A stretch of DNA of 64,000 nt from an uncultured Planctomycetaceae bacterium (GCA_903858815.1 CAIOKE010000363.1:62001-126000); one strand, 5' to 3'; shown: positions 44,962 to 54,040, counted from the stretch's first letter. Notes: generated from the sequence alone by a model not told the origin. Translations and numbers: made by a program.

Positions 44962-45654
44962 ATGCGGGTATTAAGCCGTGAGCAGGTCAGGCGACTGGAC
45001 CGTGATGCTGTTGAACGGCTGGGGATACCGTCATTGTTGTTGATGGAAAATGCGGCGCGTGGGTTGAGTGGGGTGATTCAGCAGTGTCGGCAGCAGTTGG
45101 GTCAGTTGTCAGGCGGTCGGATTGTGATTATTGCGGGACCGGGCAACAACGGTGGTGACGGTCTCGCCGCAGCTCGATTGCTGGCGGCGGAGGGTGTGTT
45201 TGCGGAGGTGTTTTTACTCCGCGGTACTCGTCAGCTCAGTGCAGACACAGCGGCAAATCTGGGTTTTTTGCAGCGTGCGGGGCTGGAAGTTGAGGAGCGT
45301 TCGGAGCAGTGGGTGTGCGAGGTCTTGCGGGGTTTGTGCAGTTCGGATCTGGTGGTTGATGCATTGCTGGGAACGGGTCTGCGGGGTGCTCCTGAGGAAG
45401 CTCAGTCAGGGGTGATTGAAGCGATCAATTCCAGCGGGTCACGGGTGTTGTCAGTGGATCTGCCGTCGGGTCTGGACTGTGATCTGGGAACGGCTGCGGG
45501 GGCCTGTGTACGGGCGGACTGGACGGTCACATTTGCGGCAAAAAAGCTGGGTTTTTTGCAGCCTGAGTCGCGGCAGTGGACGGGTGAAGTGCAGGTGTGT
45601 CCGATCGGGATTCCGTGGAGCTGGGCTGGCTGGCCGGCGGTTGCCGATTGCTGA
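44962..45654 (+). CDS. nnrE: NAD(P)H-hydrate epimerase
   Basis: 230 residues from the ATG at 44962; the frame is open to 44932. YjeF_N features: LSREQVRRLDRDAVERLG, PSLLLMENAARG, VIIAGPGNNGGDGLAAARLL, VVDALLGTGLRGAPEE and VLSVDLPSGLDCDLG. It interconverts the R and S forms of hydrated NAD(P)H for repair. The ADP-dependent dehydratase domain (YjeF_C) that is often fused is absent, so the partner must be encoded elsewhere. It lies just upstream of the phosphate genes but reads as separate. Confidence 0.92.
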   Translation: MRVLSREQVRRLDRDAVERLGIPSLLLMENAARGLSGVIQQCRQQLGQLSGGRIVIIAGPGNNGGDGLAAARLLAAEGVFAEVFLLRGTRQLSADTAANLGFLQRAGLEVEERSEQWVCEVLRGLCSSDLVVDALLGTGLRGAPEEAQSGVIEAINSSGSRVLSVDLPSGLDCDLGTAAGACVRADWTVTFAAKKLGFLQPESRQWTGEVQVCPIGIPWSWAGWPAVADC

Positions 45655-45677
45655 GACCGCCTGGATCGCGAGCAGAA

Positions 45678-45695
45678 TTTAACACAATCTTAACA
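45678..45695 (+). promoter_or_regulatory. PHO-box-like direct repeat upstream of pstS
   Basis: TTTAACA (45678) and CTTAACA (45689) form a direct repeat with an 11-base period, followed by ATTGC, 67-84 bases before the pstS start. The same arrangement occurs before phoU. The 11-base period is that of PhoB/SphR binding sites; TTAAC-type repeats are described in cyanobacteria. Confidence 0.65.
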
Positions 45696-45761
45696 ATTGC
45701 CTCGTTTAATTGAGCAGGCGTGTGTTGTGTGTGTGATCTTCTGTCAGGTCAGGGTCGATCG

Positions 45762-46778
45762 ATGAGTACGGCATTTCGGCGTGCAGGTGGCTGGGTTTCC
45801 GTGATTTTGCCGGCATTTTGTGCGGTGCTGGCGGCTGGTTGTTCGGTGGAGTCGGTGGATGCGCCACCAGCGACGGCGGGTTCGGGGCCAGCGACGGCAG
45901 CGGGTTCTGGTGGTGTTGAGAAGCGTATTCAGGTGGACGGCAGCAGTACGGTGGCGAAGGTTGCGGCAGCTGTGCAGGAGGAGTTCACGAAGAAGTTTTC
46001 CGACACGAAGGTGGCTCTGAAGGTGACAGGCACGGGTACTGGTTTCAAGGAGATGATTGCTGACCGGATTGATATTGCGAATGCATCACGACCGGTGAAG
46101 GAATCTGAGCGGGCTGACTGTGTGAAGGCCGGGATTGAACTTGTGGAACTGAAGATTGCCTTGGACGGTCTGACTGTGTGTGTGAATCCGCAGAACGACT
46201 GGGTGGACACCATCACGGTGGCTCAATTGAAGAAGATCTGGGAACCGGGCAGTGCAGTGAAGACGTGGAAGGACGTGGATCCGGCGTGGCCTGACGTTCC
46301 GCTGGCATTATTTGGACCTGGTGAGGAGTCCGGCACGTTTGATTATTTCACGGAAGTGATCAATGGGAAGGAGGACCAGATCACTGAGAGTTACAGCGCG
46401 AGTGCTGACGACAACGTGACGATCACGGGGATAGCGGGTGAGAAGGGTGGGATGGGGTTCTTTGGCTGTGCGTATTATTTTTCGAACCGTGACAAGGTGA
46501 AGGCGTTGAAGATTTCGGCGACGGACAGTGTGGCGGACGGAGTTGAGCCGACTATTGAAACGGTGCGTTCGGGTGCCTATAAGCCGTTGTCTCGTCCGTT
46601 GTTCATCTATGTGAAGAAGAGTTCTCTGGCGAAGCCTGAAGTCCTGGATTTTGCGAAGTTCTTTCTGAACGAGGGGCAGGCTCAGGTGGGTGCTGTGGGC
46701 TATGTGCCGCTGGAGGAGTCGGAGTTGAAGTCTGTGAACGAGGCATTGGATGCCGCGGTTGGTGGTGCGGGCAAGTAG
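45762..46778 (+). CDS. pstS: phosphate ABC transporter substrate-binding lipoprotein PstS
   Basis: 338 residues from the ATG at 45762. The lipoprotein signal has Cys27 in AVLAAGC. The mature part opens with the phosphate loop IQVDGSSTVAKVAA, then VTGTGTGFKEMIADRIDIAN with SRPVKESE, and FGPGEESGTFDYFTEVI, all typical of PstS. It binds phosphate outside the membrane and delivers it to PstCA. First gene of the pst unit, with a PHO-box-like site upstream. Ser/Thr-rich linker after the lipid anchor. Confidence 0.95.
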   Translation: MSTAFRRAGGWVSVILPAFCAVLAAGCSVESVDAPPATAGSGPATAAGSGGVEKRIQVDGSSTVAKVAAAVQEEFTKKFSDTKVALKVTGTGTGFKEMIADRIDIANASRPVKESERADCVKAGIELVELKIALDGLTVCVNPQNDWVDTITVAQLKKIWEPGSAVKTWKDVDPAWPDVPLALFGPGEESGTFDYFTEVINGKEDQITESYSASADDNVTITGIAGEKGGMGFFGCAYYFSNRDKVKALKISATDSVADGVEPTIETVRSGAYKPLSRPLFIYVKKSSLAKPEVLDFAKFFLNEGQAQVGAVGYVPLEESELKSVNEALDAAVGGAGK

Positions 46779-46901
46779 TTTGGTTGTGATCTGCAGGCAA
46801 GGTTGTATTCTGGTCTGGAAGTCGACCAGCAGTGGTCGGCTTCCTGTCAGTTGCTCCTTGTGCGTCTGGGTTTTGGGCTGAGTTTTGTGGAAAGCGTGCT
46901 G

Positions 46902-47843
46902 ATGCCAACCTGGGCGTCTCAGAGGATTCATCGGCGTCATGAAACGCTCATTCGCTGGGTGTTGTTTGTGTGTGCTGCGCTGTCGGTTTTGACGACAGCG
47001 GCCATCATTTATGTGCTGCTCAGCAATGCCGTGTATGCTCCGGGTGAGAAGACGGCATTTTTCGAGCGTGTTTCATTATGGCAGTTTCTGACGAGTGGCC
47101 GGTGGAAGCCGACTGATGGTGCGGGTGCTCATTTTGGGATCTGGCCCCTGCTGACGGGGACTCTGCAGGTGGCATTGATTGCATCGCTGGTGAGTATTCC
47201 GGCGGGTCTGGGTGCAGCGGTGTACATGAGCGAGTATGCTCAGCCACGTGAGCGTGAATTTCTGAAACCGGTTCTGGAAATACTGGCGGGGATTCCGTCG
47301 GTGGTTTATGGCTTTTTTGCTCTGAAGTTCATTACTCCCTGGGTTCTTAAACCTTTGTTTGGTCTGTTGGGTCTGGAGATTTCGATCTTCAACAGTCTGA
47401 GTGCGGGGATAGTGGTGGGGATTATGGTGACGCCGCTGATAGCGTCACTGAGTGAGGACGTGATTCGGGCAGTTCCTCGCAGTCTGCGTGAGGCTGCATA
47501 TGCCCTTGGAAGTACTCGTTTCGACGTGTCTGCTCGCGTGGTGGTACCAGCGGCATTGTCTGGCATTCTGGCATCCTTTCTGCTGGCATTTTCGCGGGCT
47601 GTTGGTGAGACGATGGCGGTGGCGATTGCGGCTGGTGGCAATCCGTTATTGACGTTGAATCCACTGCGTGGTTCGCAGACGATGACGGGATTTATGGTGC
47701 ATGCCAGTGCGGGTGACAGTGCTGCTGATTCGATCAGTCGGATGAGCATGTATGCGGTGGGGATCACATTATTTGTGATGACGCTGACGATCAATCTGCT
47801 GTCGGGCTGGATTATGCGGCGTTATCGCGAGGTGTATCAATGA
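46902..47843 (+). CDS. pstC: phosphate ABC transporter permease PstC
   Basis: 313 residues from the ATG at 46902; the frame is open to 46803. About six membrane segments, starting with LIRWVLFVCAALSVLTTAAI. The permease coupling motif is present (SLREAAYALGSTRFDVSARV with a following AFSRAVGETMAV). It pairs with PstA to form the membrane channel. Its TGA overlaps the pstA ATG by four bases (47840-47843). The loop between segments 1 and 2 is normal for PstC. Confidence 0.94.
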   Translation: MPTWASQRIHRRHETLIRWVLFVCAALSVLTTAAIIYVLLSNAVYAPGEKTAFFERVSLWQFLTSGRWKPTDGAGAHFGIWPLLTGTLQVALIASLVSIPAGLGAAVYMSEYAQPREREFLKPVLEILAGIPSVVYGFFALKFITPWVLKPLFGLLGLEISIFNSLSAGIVVGIMVTPLIASLSEDVIRAVPRSLREAAYALGSTRFDVSARVVVPAALSGILASFLLAFSRAVGETMAVAIAAGGNPLLTLNPLRGSQTMTGFMVHASAGDSAADSISRMSMYAVGITLFVMTLTINLLSGWIMRRYREVYQ

Positions 47844-48898
47844 GTGTAGTGTCGGGAGGTGTGACCGACGGTGTTGTGTCGGTGAGTTTCACGGCTGGTT
47901 CGGACAGTCAGATACGTCAGCGGCTGCGTTTGTCGCGGTATTTCATGTGGCTGTGCAGGCTGGTGACGTATGCCTCACTGGGTGTACTGGCCGTTCTGTT
48001 GCTGTCGATCATGTGGAACAGTGCTGGTCGGCTGAGCTGGAGTTTTCTGTCCAGTCATTATTCGATGCATCCGGATCGTTGTGGCATTCTGGCGGGGTTG
48101 TGGGGGACATTCTGGCTGGTGTTATTGACGGCCGGTTTTTCGATTCCGATTGGAGTGGGTTCGGCTGTGTATCTGGAGGAGATGGCGAAGGACACGTGGT
48201 TGATGCGTGTGATTCGTGTGAACCTGTCGAATCTGGCGGGTGTGCCATCGATAGTGTATGGGATTCTGGGATTGACGGCATTTCGTCCGCTGATGATTCA
48301 GCTGCAGTCATTGTTTGATGGGCGTCATGCGGTGAATGTGCTGGGGATGTTTCGTCTGCGACTGCTGAAGCTGGACATTTACGATGGAAGTGTGCTGATT
48401 GGTGCGATGACGATGAGTCTGGTGATTCTGCCGACGGTGATCATAGCTTCACAGGAGGCATTGCGAGCGGTTCCGGCATCGATTCGAGTGGCATCTCTGG
48501 CCCTTGGTGCGACTCGCTGGCAGACCATCTGGCGTCAGGTTCTGCCAGCTTCGCTGCCTGGGATTGCGACGGGCGTGATTCTGTCGATATCTCGGGCGAT
48601 CGGCGAAGCGGCTCCTTTGATGATGATTGGTGTATTGACGGTGGCGTCGATGTGTCCGGGTGGTCTGGAGTCACCGGGGCAGTTGTTGTCTGAGCCTGGG
48701 CGGGTGCTGGCGGTGCCATTTGACCAGTTCACGGCGATGCCGGTGGAGATTTACGACTGGTCGAAGCAGCCGGACCCGGAGGATCGTTTTACGGCGGTGG
48801 CGGCAGCGGGGATTCTGGTGCTGTTGGCGGTGTTGCTGACGGTGAATGCGGCGGCGATGATAGTGCGTTATCGGGCTGGTCGCCAGTTGCGGTGGTAG
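47840..48898 (+). CDS. pstA: phosphate ABC transporter permease PstA
   Basis: 352 residues; its ATG overlaps the pstC stop (ATGA). About six membrane segments, the coupling helix region SIRVASLALGATRWQTIWRQ and ISRAIGEAAPLMMIGVL. A longer N-terminal polar region (about 35 residues) than E. coli PstA, and an insert after the fifth segment (LESPGQLLSEPGRVL, then EIYDWSKQPDPEDRF) like that of several non-proteobacterial PstA proteins. With PstC it forms the channel energised by PstB. Confidence 0.94.
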   Translation: MSVVSGGVTDGVVSVSFTAGSDSQIRQRLRLSRYFMWLCRLVTYASLGVLAVLLLSIMWNSAGRLSWSFLSSHYSMHPDRCGILAGLWGTFWLVLLTAGFSIPIGVGSAVYLEEMAKDTWLMRVIRVNLSNLAGVPSIVYGILGLTAFRPLMIQLQSLFDGRHAVNVLGMFRLRLLKLDIYDGSVLIGAMTMSLVILPTVIIASQEALRAVPASIRVASLALGATRWQTIWRQVLPASLPGIATGVILSISRAIGEAAPLMMIGVLTVASMCPGGLESPGQLLSEPGRVLAVPFDQFTAMPVEIYDWSKQPDPEDRFTAVAAAGILVLLAVLLTVNAAAMIVRYRAGRQLRW

Positions 48899-48976
48899 TG
48901 AGTGGTAGTGTTATTGGGGTGGAGTGTCGTGTTGTGTGGTTGAGTGTGCGGGATTGAGTGTCAGAAAGCAGGGCTT

Positions 48977-49807
48977 ATGGGATCCAGTGTTTCCGGTCTG
49001 TCAGTACCACCATCTGTTCCGGGTGTGGATCGCAATCTGGACACATCGGGTCATGCGGCGGCGATTGATGTACAGGGAATGAATTTCTTTTATGGCGAGC
49101 AGCAGGTGCTGTTTGACATATCGCTGGTGGTTCCTGAGCGATCGGTGACTGCTCTGATTGGTCCATCGGGATGTGGGAAGAGTACGTTTCTGCGGACGTT
49201 GAATCGGATGAATGACCTGGTTGACGGGGCGCGGTGTACTGGTCGGTGTCTGGTGGAGGGGCAGAATATCATGGATCCGGCAGTGGATGTGGTGCTGCTG
49301 CGGAAACATGTGGGGATGGTCTTCCAGAAGTCGACTCCGTTCCCCAAATCGATTTTTGACAACGTGGCGTATGGTCCTCGTGTGGCGGGCGAGAAGAATC
49401 GGGCGGTGCTGTCGGAGCTGGTGGAGTCGTGTCTGAGGAAGGCGGCGTTGTGGGAAGAGGTGCGGGATCGGCTGCACACATCAGCGATGGCATTATCGGG
49501 TGGTCAGCAGCAGCGACTCTGTATTGCTCGAACGCTGGCCACGAACCCGAAGATTATTCTGATGGACGAACCTGCTTCGGCGCTTGATCCGGCAAGTACA
49601 GATCGGATTGAGAACCTGATTGGGGAATTGTGCAGTAACTACACGATCGTGATTGTGACTCACAATATGCAGCAGGCATCGCGAGTGAGTCATCAGACGG
49701 CATTTTTCTTTCGTGGTCGGTTAGTGGAATGTGGGCCGACGATGAAGATTTTCACCAGTCCTGCAGAGAAGCAGACGGAAGACTACATCACGGGTCGATT
49801 TGGTTGA
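48977..49807 (+). CDS. pstB: phosphate ABC transporter ATP-binding protein PstB
   Basis: 276 residues from the ATG at 48977, with GCAGGG upstream; a GTG at 48944 is also in frame. Walker A at residues 62-70 (GPSGCGKST), PstB-type [36 protein letters not shown], the signature [17 protein letters not shown] and Walker [17 protein letters not shown]. The N-terminal 27 residues are a non-conserved lead. Intergenic distance to pstA is 78 bases. It ends 36 bases before the second PHO-box-like site. Confidence 0.95.
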   Translation: MGSSVSGLSVPPSVPGVDRNLDTSGHAAAIDVQGMNFFYGEQQVLFDISLVVPERSVTALIGPSGCGKSTFLRTLNRMNDLVDGARCTGRCLVEGQNIMDPAVDVVLLRKHVGMVFQKSTPFPKSIFDNVAYGPRVAGEKNRAVLSELVESCLRKAALWEEVRDRLHTSAMALSGGQQQRLCIARTLATNPKIILMDEPASALDPASTDRIENLIGELCSNYTIVIVTHNMQQASRVSHQTAFFFRGRLVECGPTMKIFTSPAEKQTEDYITGRFG

Positions 49808-49843
49808 TTTGGAAACTGCTGCAACAGGTTGTTTTCATGTGAT

Positions 49844-49861
49844 CTTAACACTTTATTAACA
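49844..49861 (+). promoter_or_regulatory. PHO-box-like direct repeat upstream of phoU
   Basis: CTTAACA (49844) and ATTAACA (49855), again with an 11-base period, followed by ATCC. It lies 63-80 bases before the phoU start, nearly the same offset as the copy before pstS, and the 22-base blocks match at about 16 positions. Confidence 0.65.
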
Positions 49862-49923
49862 ATCCGCAGGCAGACTGTGAGCTAAGGTGCTGCCGCTGGA
49901 TCTGACTGATCGGGATTCGGCCG

Positions 49924-50616
49924 ATGACGATTCACTTTGTTCGGGAAATGGAGCACTTGCATCGTGGCATTCTGTCGATGTGTTCGACGGTGGAAGAGTT
50001 GATACATGATTCGGTGGACGGTCTGCGGGCTGGTCGTCCGGATCTGGCTCGGGAGCTGTCGGGGCGTGACGGGGAGGTGGACGAGTGGGACATTCGGATC
50101 GAGGAGGAGTGCCTGAAGATTCTGGCGCTTTATCATCCGGTTGCGAATGACCTGCGGCGTGTGGCTGTCGTGATGAAGATTGGTGCGGAGCTGGAGCGAG
50201 TGGCTGATCTGGCAGTCAGCATAGCGGAGCGTTCGGCTGGGATTGCTGAGCATGGGGGATTCCCGATGCCTGAGCGTCTCTCCGAGATGGCTCGTGAGTC
50301 GCTCAGCATGCTGCATGACAGTATTGATGCATTTGTGGAACAGAACGCTGAGTTGGCTCGACGGGTTTGTCTGCGAGACGAAGCCGTGGACCAGCTGAAT
50401 CGGCAATTGATTGATGATGTGGTGCAGGTGATGAAGCAGCGTCCGGATCTGGTTGAGCCGGGGCTGCATTTGTTTTCGGTCATTCGTCATGTGGAACGAG
50501 TGGCGGATCATGCGACGAATATCGCTGAGGACGTGGTGTACCTGGTGGAGGGTGCCATAATACGGCATCCGAGGTTGCCGCGAAGGACAGGGAATTCCAG
50601 GGCCGGTGGTGCTTAG
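49924..50616 (+). CDS. phoU: phosphate-specific transport system accessory protein PhoU
   Basis: 230 residues, all-helical, with the two PhoU repeats and their metal-binding Asp/Glu motifs: EMEHLHRGILSMCSTVEELI, DVDEWDIR-type (DGEVDEWDIRIEEECLKIL), ANDLRRVAVVMKIGAELERV in repeat 1, and VDQLNRQLIDDVVQVM, FSVIRHVERVADHATNIAED in repeat 2. It links PstSCAB activity to the PhoR/PhoB signalling pair. It has its own PHO-box-like site rather than reading from pstB, and phoB follows 39 bases later. Confidence 0.94.
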   Translation: MTIHFVREMEHLHRGILSMCSTVEELIHDSVDGLRAGRPDLARELSGRDGEVDEWDIRIEEECLKILALYHPVANDLRRVAVVMKIGAELERVADLAVSIAERSAGIAEHGGFPMPERLSEMARESLSMLHDSIDAFVEQNAELARRVCLRDEAVDQLNRQLIDDVVQVMKQRPDLVEPGLHLFSVIRHVERVADHATNIAEDVVYLVEGAIIRHPRLPRRTGNSRAGGA

Positions 50617-50655
50617 CAGTCATCCGGTTCGCAGAAACAAGGCAACGCTGGCCGT

Positions 50656-51339
50656 ATGCAGCCAACGATCCTGGTGATAGAGGACGAGCAGTCCATCGCG
50701 GATGTGGTGATCTACAATCTGCGGAAGGAAGGTTACAACGTCCAGTGGGAGCGGGACGGTCGTGGCGGTTTGGCTCGAGCGCAGACGCTGCTGCCGGATC
50801 TGGTCGTGCTTGATCTGATGCTGCCGGGCATTGACGGTCTGCAGATCTGTCGGGTTCTGAAGGGTGACCCGCGAACTCGAACGATTCCAGTGATGATGCT
50901 GACGGCTCGCAGTACAGAGACTGACGAGATTGTCGGCTTCAATATGGGTGCGGACGACTATGTGACGAAGCCGTTTCGGGTGCAGCCACTGATTCATCGA
51001 GTGAAGGCGTTGCTGCGTCGTGTGGAGACGGCGGAAGCAGGTAAGAGTGTGATCAGTCTGCACGGCATTGAAATTGATCGGGTAAATCACACGACGAAGT
51101 TCAATGGGGTTGAGCTGGAACTGACGCCAACGGAATTCCGGATGCTGTGGACGATGATGTCTCAGCCGGGCCGTCCGTTTTCGCGTAACGAGCTGATGGA
51201 AACGTCACGTGGTGAGGATGCGAATTCGCTGGAGCGAACGATAGACGTTCACGTGCGATCGCTGCGCAAGAAGCTGGAGCCTGAATCGGAGTTGATTGAA
51301 ACGGTGCGGGGCGTGGGCTATCGGTTTATCCGGAAGTAA
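50656..51339 (+). CDS. phoB: OmpR/PhoB-family response regulator
   Basis: 227 residues. Receiver domain residues 1-120 with phospho-acceptor Asp53 (VVLDLMLPGIDG), acidic pocket IEDE (residues 8-11), MLTARS and the invariant Lys in DYVTKPF. A winged-helix DNA-binding domain follows (ELTPTEFRMLWTMMS, RNELMETSRGEDA, SLERTIDVHVRSLRKKLEPE). Context and similarity mark it as PhoB. No histidine kinase (phoR) lies on either side. Its stop codon abuts that of the convergent ferredoxin gene with no spacer. Confidence 0.9.
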   Translation: MQPTILVIEDEQSIADVVIYNLRKEGYNVQWERDGRGGLARAQTLLPDLVVLDLMLPGIDGLQICRVLKGDPRTRTIPVMMLTARSTETDEIVGFNMGADDYVTKPFRVQPLIHRVKALLRRVETAEAGKSVISLHGIEIDRVNHTTKFNGVELELTPTEFRMLWTMMSQPGRPFSRNELMETSRGEDANSLERTIDVHVRSLRKKLEPESELIETVRGVGYRFIRK

Positions 51340-51702
51340 TCAGTTCCAGAATTTGTCACCGTGCCAGTTGATTGGCGGGTGTGTTTCGACTTCGACATCG
51401 CCGTTGACGCGGGTTTGGCAGGCGAGCCGGACTTCTTTGCCGGGGTTGCTGAGGATTTTGATGCCGAGCAGTGGGTTGAGGAGTCGCCAGAGGCGTTCGA
51501 GCAGACCGGCGTTGCTGACTTTGTCAGCACCTTTGGCAACGATCACGTTGCAGCTGCAGCAGGTGCCAAGGCCCATGCAATTGACGACTTTATGTGGCCC
51601 GGAATACAGCTGCACGCCGTTTTTGCGAGCGATGGTCCGGAGGTCTTCGCCTTCTGCGGCGTCAACAGTGACTTTTTCGTTGACAAACTTGACCTTGGGC
51701 AT
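51340..51702 (-). CDS. [2Fe-2S] ferredoxin, adrenodoxin/plant-like fold
   Basis: 120 residues. Cysteine ligands Cys42, Cys48, Cys51 (CMGLGTCCSC gives C-x5-C-x2-C) and Cys95 (RLACQT) match the adrenodoxin/Isc Fdx spacing; Cys49 is an extra residue. The domain has an insert between Cys51 and Cys95 (LLERLWRLLNPLLGI) and a short C-terminal tail (PPINWHGDKFWN). An electron carrier, partner unknown. It is the last gene of a possible leftward unit beginning at the cobalamin riboswitch. Confidence 0.88.
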   Translation of the reverse strand: MPKVKFVNEKVTVDAAEGEDLRTIARKNGVQLYSGPHKVVNCMGLGTCCSCNVIVAKGADKVSNAGLLERLWRLLNPLLGIKILSNPGKEVRLACQTRVNGDVEVETHPPINWHGDKFWN

Positions 51703-51744
51703 GACAGCGAACTTTCAGCAGCCTGAATGAAAAGTGAGGGCCGT

Positions 51745-52599
51745 TCACCATGCCACCATGCTAGTGCTGCTGGTTCCTGAATTCCAGATGCGAGGCGCGG
51801 ATCCCGACACTGGGAAGGGCAGTTTTTGCGGATTTCGTGGTTTTTCGGGGGTGTCTTCGGACAACAGGGCCTGCAGTTCGGCAAATTCCTGCTGGCAGAG
51901 CGTGCAGTGTTCGGCGGAGCTGAAGCTGCGGGGGGGTGAATTCTGGTCGGCCGGGAGTTCCGTCAGCAGCTTGGGCAGGATGTGTCGGGTGATCTGACGG
52001 AGGGCATCGCGGCTGGTGCAGTGGGGGCAGAGGTGGAAAGCGATTCCGGCCTGTGCCAGCCGGGCCAGCAGTGGTTTGAGGATCAGCCAGGCGCGTCGTT
52101 GTCCCGGCAGCAGGTCCGAATTCGGCAGTTCGGCGGTGGCGGGCAGTGAGGTGGTTACCTTGAGTGTTGAGTTGGCGGTGGGTTTGAGTGGTGGCGAAGG
52201 GGGAAGATCGAGCAGGTGTTGAGGGGGTTGCACAGTCACGAGGCTGTGGGTGAGTTGCAGGTTGACCGGTCCATCCGGTCCGTGCCAGCGCAGTGTGAAC
52301 GGGGTGATTTGCGTGGGTGCGGTGCGGGAATTGCGGGGCAGGGAGCAGCTGCCGAGGACACCGATCTGGTGATATTGAAGCCCATCTGGCAGTGTGGCGT
52401 CAGGGCCGGTGTGAGGCAGTTTGTAGTTGATAAAATGCAGTGATTGCCCGGCCAGATGTCCGGGAAGATTTCCGACGAGTGCCAGCAGGACCGTGGCGGT
52501 ACCGCGAGTGGAGCGGACTTCCAGCCAGCCATCGATGGTATTTTTCATGTCATTTCGGACAGTTCCTTTGAGTACGGAGTGATCAATCCGGAGCGTCAT
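51745..52599 (-). CDS. hypothetical protein with two CxxC pairs
   Basis: 284 residues. The N-terminal half is a beta-rich domain (MTLRIDHSVLKGTVRNDMKN, ATVLLALVGNLPGHLAGQSL). The C-terminal half has CPHC near residue 190 (FHLCPHCTSRDALRQI) and CTLC near 230, which could make a four-cysteine zinc site, followed by a Pro/Ser-rich tail. It lies between the DUF1559 gene and the ferredoxin on the same strand with 42 bases to the latter. I do not recognise it. Confidence 0.65.
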   Translation of the reverse strand: MTLRIDHSVLKGTVRNDMKNTIDGWLEVRSTRGTATVLLALVGNLPGHLAGQSLHFINYKLPHTGPDATLPDGLQYHQIGVLGSCSLPRNSRTAPTQITPFTLRWHGPDGPVNLQLTHSLVTVQPPQHLLDLPPSPPLKPTANSTLKVTTSLPATAELPNSDLLPGQRRAWLILKPLLARLAQAGIAFHLCPHCTSRDALRQITRHILPKLLTELPADQNSPPRSFSSAEHCTLCQQEFAELQALLSEDTPEKPRNPQKLPFPVSGSAPRIWNSGTSSTSMVAW

Positions 52600-52722
52600 A
52601 ATGGCGGCCTTTGCTGGCGGTATTCTGAATATTTACCAGGGTGGCATTGCATTCCCTACTTTATCTGTGGTCGGAAGATGTTGCGACAAACGTCATTTGG
52701 GCAGCGCGGAAATGATCGGAAA

Positions 52723-53616
52723 TCACTGCAGATCGTACAGTTCATCCTGAAGCTGCGGATTGTGCAGGTTCCCGCGGGACAGGAAGCCGAGGCGACGACG
52801 GGTCATCTGTTCCGCCTGTTCCGGGTAGACATAGTTGGGGCCTGGTACCTGCACCGACGTGGCCCAGCTCAGACTTTCCACATGCCCATCCAGAAATGCG
52901 ACATTGGCCGAGTCTGTGTGGCGAAAATGCACCGTGGGGAAGTTGCTGCTGGGTGGATCCAGCAGCCAGTTCTCTTCAAAGCTGAGCTGTACCGGGTAGA
53001 ACTGCAGCAGGTTTACCGCGGCACTGTCGGCGAAGGCGACCGTTTCGGAAAGCGTTGCCACATCGCGCAGGCGACGACAGGCGGGCTGACGACTGAAGAC
53101 GGCCTGCCATGTCGGGGGCAGCCATTCGATACCGCTGGTACGAGCGAGATAGTGGCCGTTGTATCCGTATCCGGTTGCCGGTCGACCAAAGCGGACGCGT
53201 TCCATCTGAGCCATACCGAAGTCCGGGCACTGGAAGGAGGCGTAGTTGGTTTCCATATAGGGACTGAGCGGTCCGGCGGCGAAATCGAGTCGTGCCGTCA
53301 GATCGGGAACCTGGTAGTTGACATTACCGAACCAGTAGCGGGCCTGTCCGGGTGCACCGCTCCACGTCTGCAGATACTGCAGCTGCTGCTGATCTTCGAT
53401 CACATAGGGAATCAGATGTTCGTTGTAGACGTCAGCGTAGTTGTGCATGGCCAGCACCAGCTGCCGGAGGCTATTGCGGCACTGGACACTGCGAGCGGCC
53501 GCGCGGGCCTGCTGAACGGCCGGCAGCAGGAGGCTGACGAGTACGGAAATAATGGCGATGACGACCAGCAGTTCAATGAGTGTAAAACCGCGAGCGTGAC
53601 GGGTGCGAGTACGCAT
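52723..53616 (-). CDS. DUF1559 prepilin-type exported protein, downstream of a cobalamin riboswitch
   Basis: 298 residues from the ATG at 53616, which puts the prepilin motif at the N-terminus ([19 protein letters not shown]), as in the family; the frame is open to 53733. The C-terminal H-X9-DG motif is present ([17 protein letters not shown]). The product is predicted to be processed by prepilin peptidase and to enter a type IV-like assembly or stay membrane-anchored by its helix. The 140-base gap to the riboswitch at 53757 contains no other gene. Cobalamin control suggests a role in corrinoid uptake or use, which is inference. Confidence 0.9.
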   Translation of the reverse strand: MRTRTRHARGFTLIELLVVIAIISVLVSLLLPAVQQARAAARSVQCRNSLRQLVLAMHNYADVYNEHLIPYVIEDQQQLQYLQTWSGAPGQARYWFGNVNYQVPDLTARLDFAAGPLSPYMETNYASFQCPDFGMAQMERVRFGRPATGYGYNGHYLARTSGIEWLPPTWQAVFSRQPACRRLRDVATLSETVAFADSAAVNLLQFYPVQLSFEENWLLDPPSSNFPTVHFRHTDSANVAFLDGHVESLSWATSVQVPGPNYVYPEQAEQMTRRRLGFLSRGNLHNPQLQDELYDLQ

Positions 53617-53756
53617 GCAACAGATCCTGCTGTCAGACTGTGACGCGGACGAGCACGACGACGACCACTGAGCCACTGATGCCCTTGCCGTGGGTTCAGG
53701 TGGAGCACAGGAGCGGGCGCCGGGCGTCCCCAACCGCGAGGGAGAACCGGAATGCT

Positions 53757-53966
53757 GGCAGAGGCAGGTCTTCTGGCTTACGGATCAGCCCGTCACAGCG
53801 CCTTCCCGGGTGACCAGCGAATTTGACGCTGATCAATCCAGTGGCATGCAGCAGTGACGGTCCCCGATTACAGCGGCGCGACCGCGACGGAATTCCGAAT
53901 ACATCGGTCACCGTCTTCCCTTTTCATCTGCACCCGCGGTGACGTTACGCACCGCCCGCAGACACC
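53757..53966 (-). promoter_or_regulatory. cobalamin (adenosylcobalamin-type) riboswitch
   Basis: Read on the minus strand from 53966: an opening GGTG; AAAAGGGAA-type junction (near 53923); the B12-box core GCGGTCGCGCCGCTGTAAT; GCCACTGG; CGGGAAGG; and the closing AAGCCAGAAGACCTGCCT at 53762-53779. These blocks occur in the canonical order and spacing of the cobalamin riboswitch. It lies between pyrE (stop at 54041) and the DUF1559 gene. It should lower expression when cobalamin is abundant. Tertiary detail and ligand subtype were not modelled. Confidence 0.9.
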
Positions 53967-54040
53967 TTTGCAGCGTGGCCCGAAAACCGAGCCACCAGTC
54001 ACAGTATACAGGGGAACTTGCAGTTCTCAGTCAACCGTTT

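Noticed and set aside
52444-53643. 399-codon rightward open frame
   Set aside because: It is antisense to the DUF1559 gene and the upstream end of the hypothetical gene; no ribosome binding site or domain.
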